NCBI GenBank assembly: GCA_003491925.1
Contig: DNAU01000305.1
Span: 243 to 6,491, forward strand
Length of the DNA stretch: 6,249 nt
Direction of reading: 5' to 3'
From: Chloroflexota bacterium
GTDB taxonomy: Bacteria > Chloroflexota > Dormibacteria > Aeolococcales > Aeolococcaceae
Of the stretch, positions 6,050-6,249 are shown piece by piece. The notes under the pieces are model-generated. The model worked only from the letters and a program-made list of their open reading frames with translations. It was not told the origin of the DNA and did not search any database. Position numbers and translations under genes: made by a program. Position 1 is the stretch's first letter, and each line of letters begins with the position of its first letter.

Positions 6050-6249
6050 GTGACGGCGGCGGACGGGGCTCCCGAGCCGGACACGCCGGTTGCCGACCAA
6101 CCCGCGCCGCCAGCGGCTGAGCGGGCTCCGGGCGGCCGCTCGCGCGCCGCGCGCACGCCCCGCACCTCGCGCCGCCGCCACAGCGACGGGGTCGCCGCCC
6201 TGCCGGTCCGGACCGTGGCGATCGACCGCTACCTCGAGACGATCTTCTG
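6050..6249 (+). CDS. 5' part of a probable regulator (DtxR-like?), truncated by the window
   Basis: An open frame starts at GTG 6050, seven bases after the preceding stop, and runs off the right edge with 66 codons visible. Residues 2-46 are rich in Pro, Ala, Glu and then Arg (RSRAARTPRTSRRRHSD, 30-46), so they are probably disordered and basic. Residues 53-66 then read VRTVAIDRYLETIF. The D-x-YL-x-x-I-aromatic pattern resembles the first helix of DtxR-family metal-dependent repressors (EDYLEAIY-type), where it usually occurs at the extreme N-terminus. The start could instead be GTG 6215, which would remove the tail, but no ribosome-binding site precedes it. The coding assignment rests on frame continuity and tight spacing; the family guess rests on about 14 residues and is weak. 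Confidence 0.5.
   Translation, partial: MTAADGAPEPDTPVADQPAPPAAERAPGGRSRAARTPRTSRRRHSDGVAALPVRTVAIDRYLETIF

Overview
The window is uniformly very GC-rich. It uses GTG and TTG starts and has at least one likely leaderless promoter. This suggests a high-GC member of the Terrabacteria, such as Actinomycetota or a Dormibacterota/Chloroflexota-like lineage. That placement is an inference from composition and gene style only; there is no rRNA here to settle it.

Layout. (1) Positions 1-2330, minus strand: the first 776 codons of a pyruvate:ferredoxin (flavodoxin) oxidoreductase, nifJ. The gene starts at a TTG behind a near-perfect Shine-Dalgarno sequence. It runs off the left edge just after the two [4Fe-4S] ferredoxin-like motifs, so the C-terminal thiamine-diphosphate domain lies outside the window. 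(2) Positions 2331-2658: a 328-base divergent intergenic region that is less GC-rich than the genes and full of dyad symmetries. It is the probable control region for nifJ and the next gene. (3) Positions 2659-4128, plus: a 489-residue FMN-dependent TIM-barrel oxidoreductase of the nitronate monooxygenase / 2-nitropropane dioxygenase family (COG2070), with a long cysteine-containing C-terminal extension. (4) Positions 4129-4241: a short gap with two interleaved inverted repeats and an alternative pairing that would cover the next start codon. (5) Positions 4242-5447, plus: a 401-residue membrane protein resembling a potassium-channel pore module with a degenerate selectivity filter and a large cytoplasmic domain. 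(6) Positions 5536-6042, plus: a small protein probably of the SRPBCC (START-like) fold. (7) Positions 6050 to the right edge, plus: the start of a further gene, possibly a DtxR-like metal-dependent regulator with a disordered basic N-terminal tail.

How they fit together. nifJ (oxidative decarboxylation of pyruvate, reducing ferredoxin) and the flavin oxidoreductase are divergently transcribed from a shared control region, so co-regulation is plausible but unproven. The channel-like gene, the SRPBCC-like gene and the regulator-like gene follow in the same direction; only the last two are close enough (7 bases) to look co-transcribed. I see no mobile element, CRISPR array, tRNA or rRNA. I also see no clear new multi-gene system. 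The most unusual material is the structured DNA/RNA at 4128-4244, the dyad-rich divergent region, and the channel-like protein.
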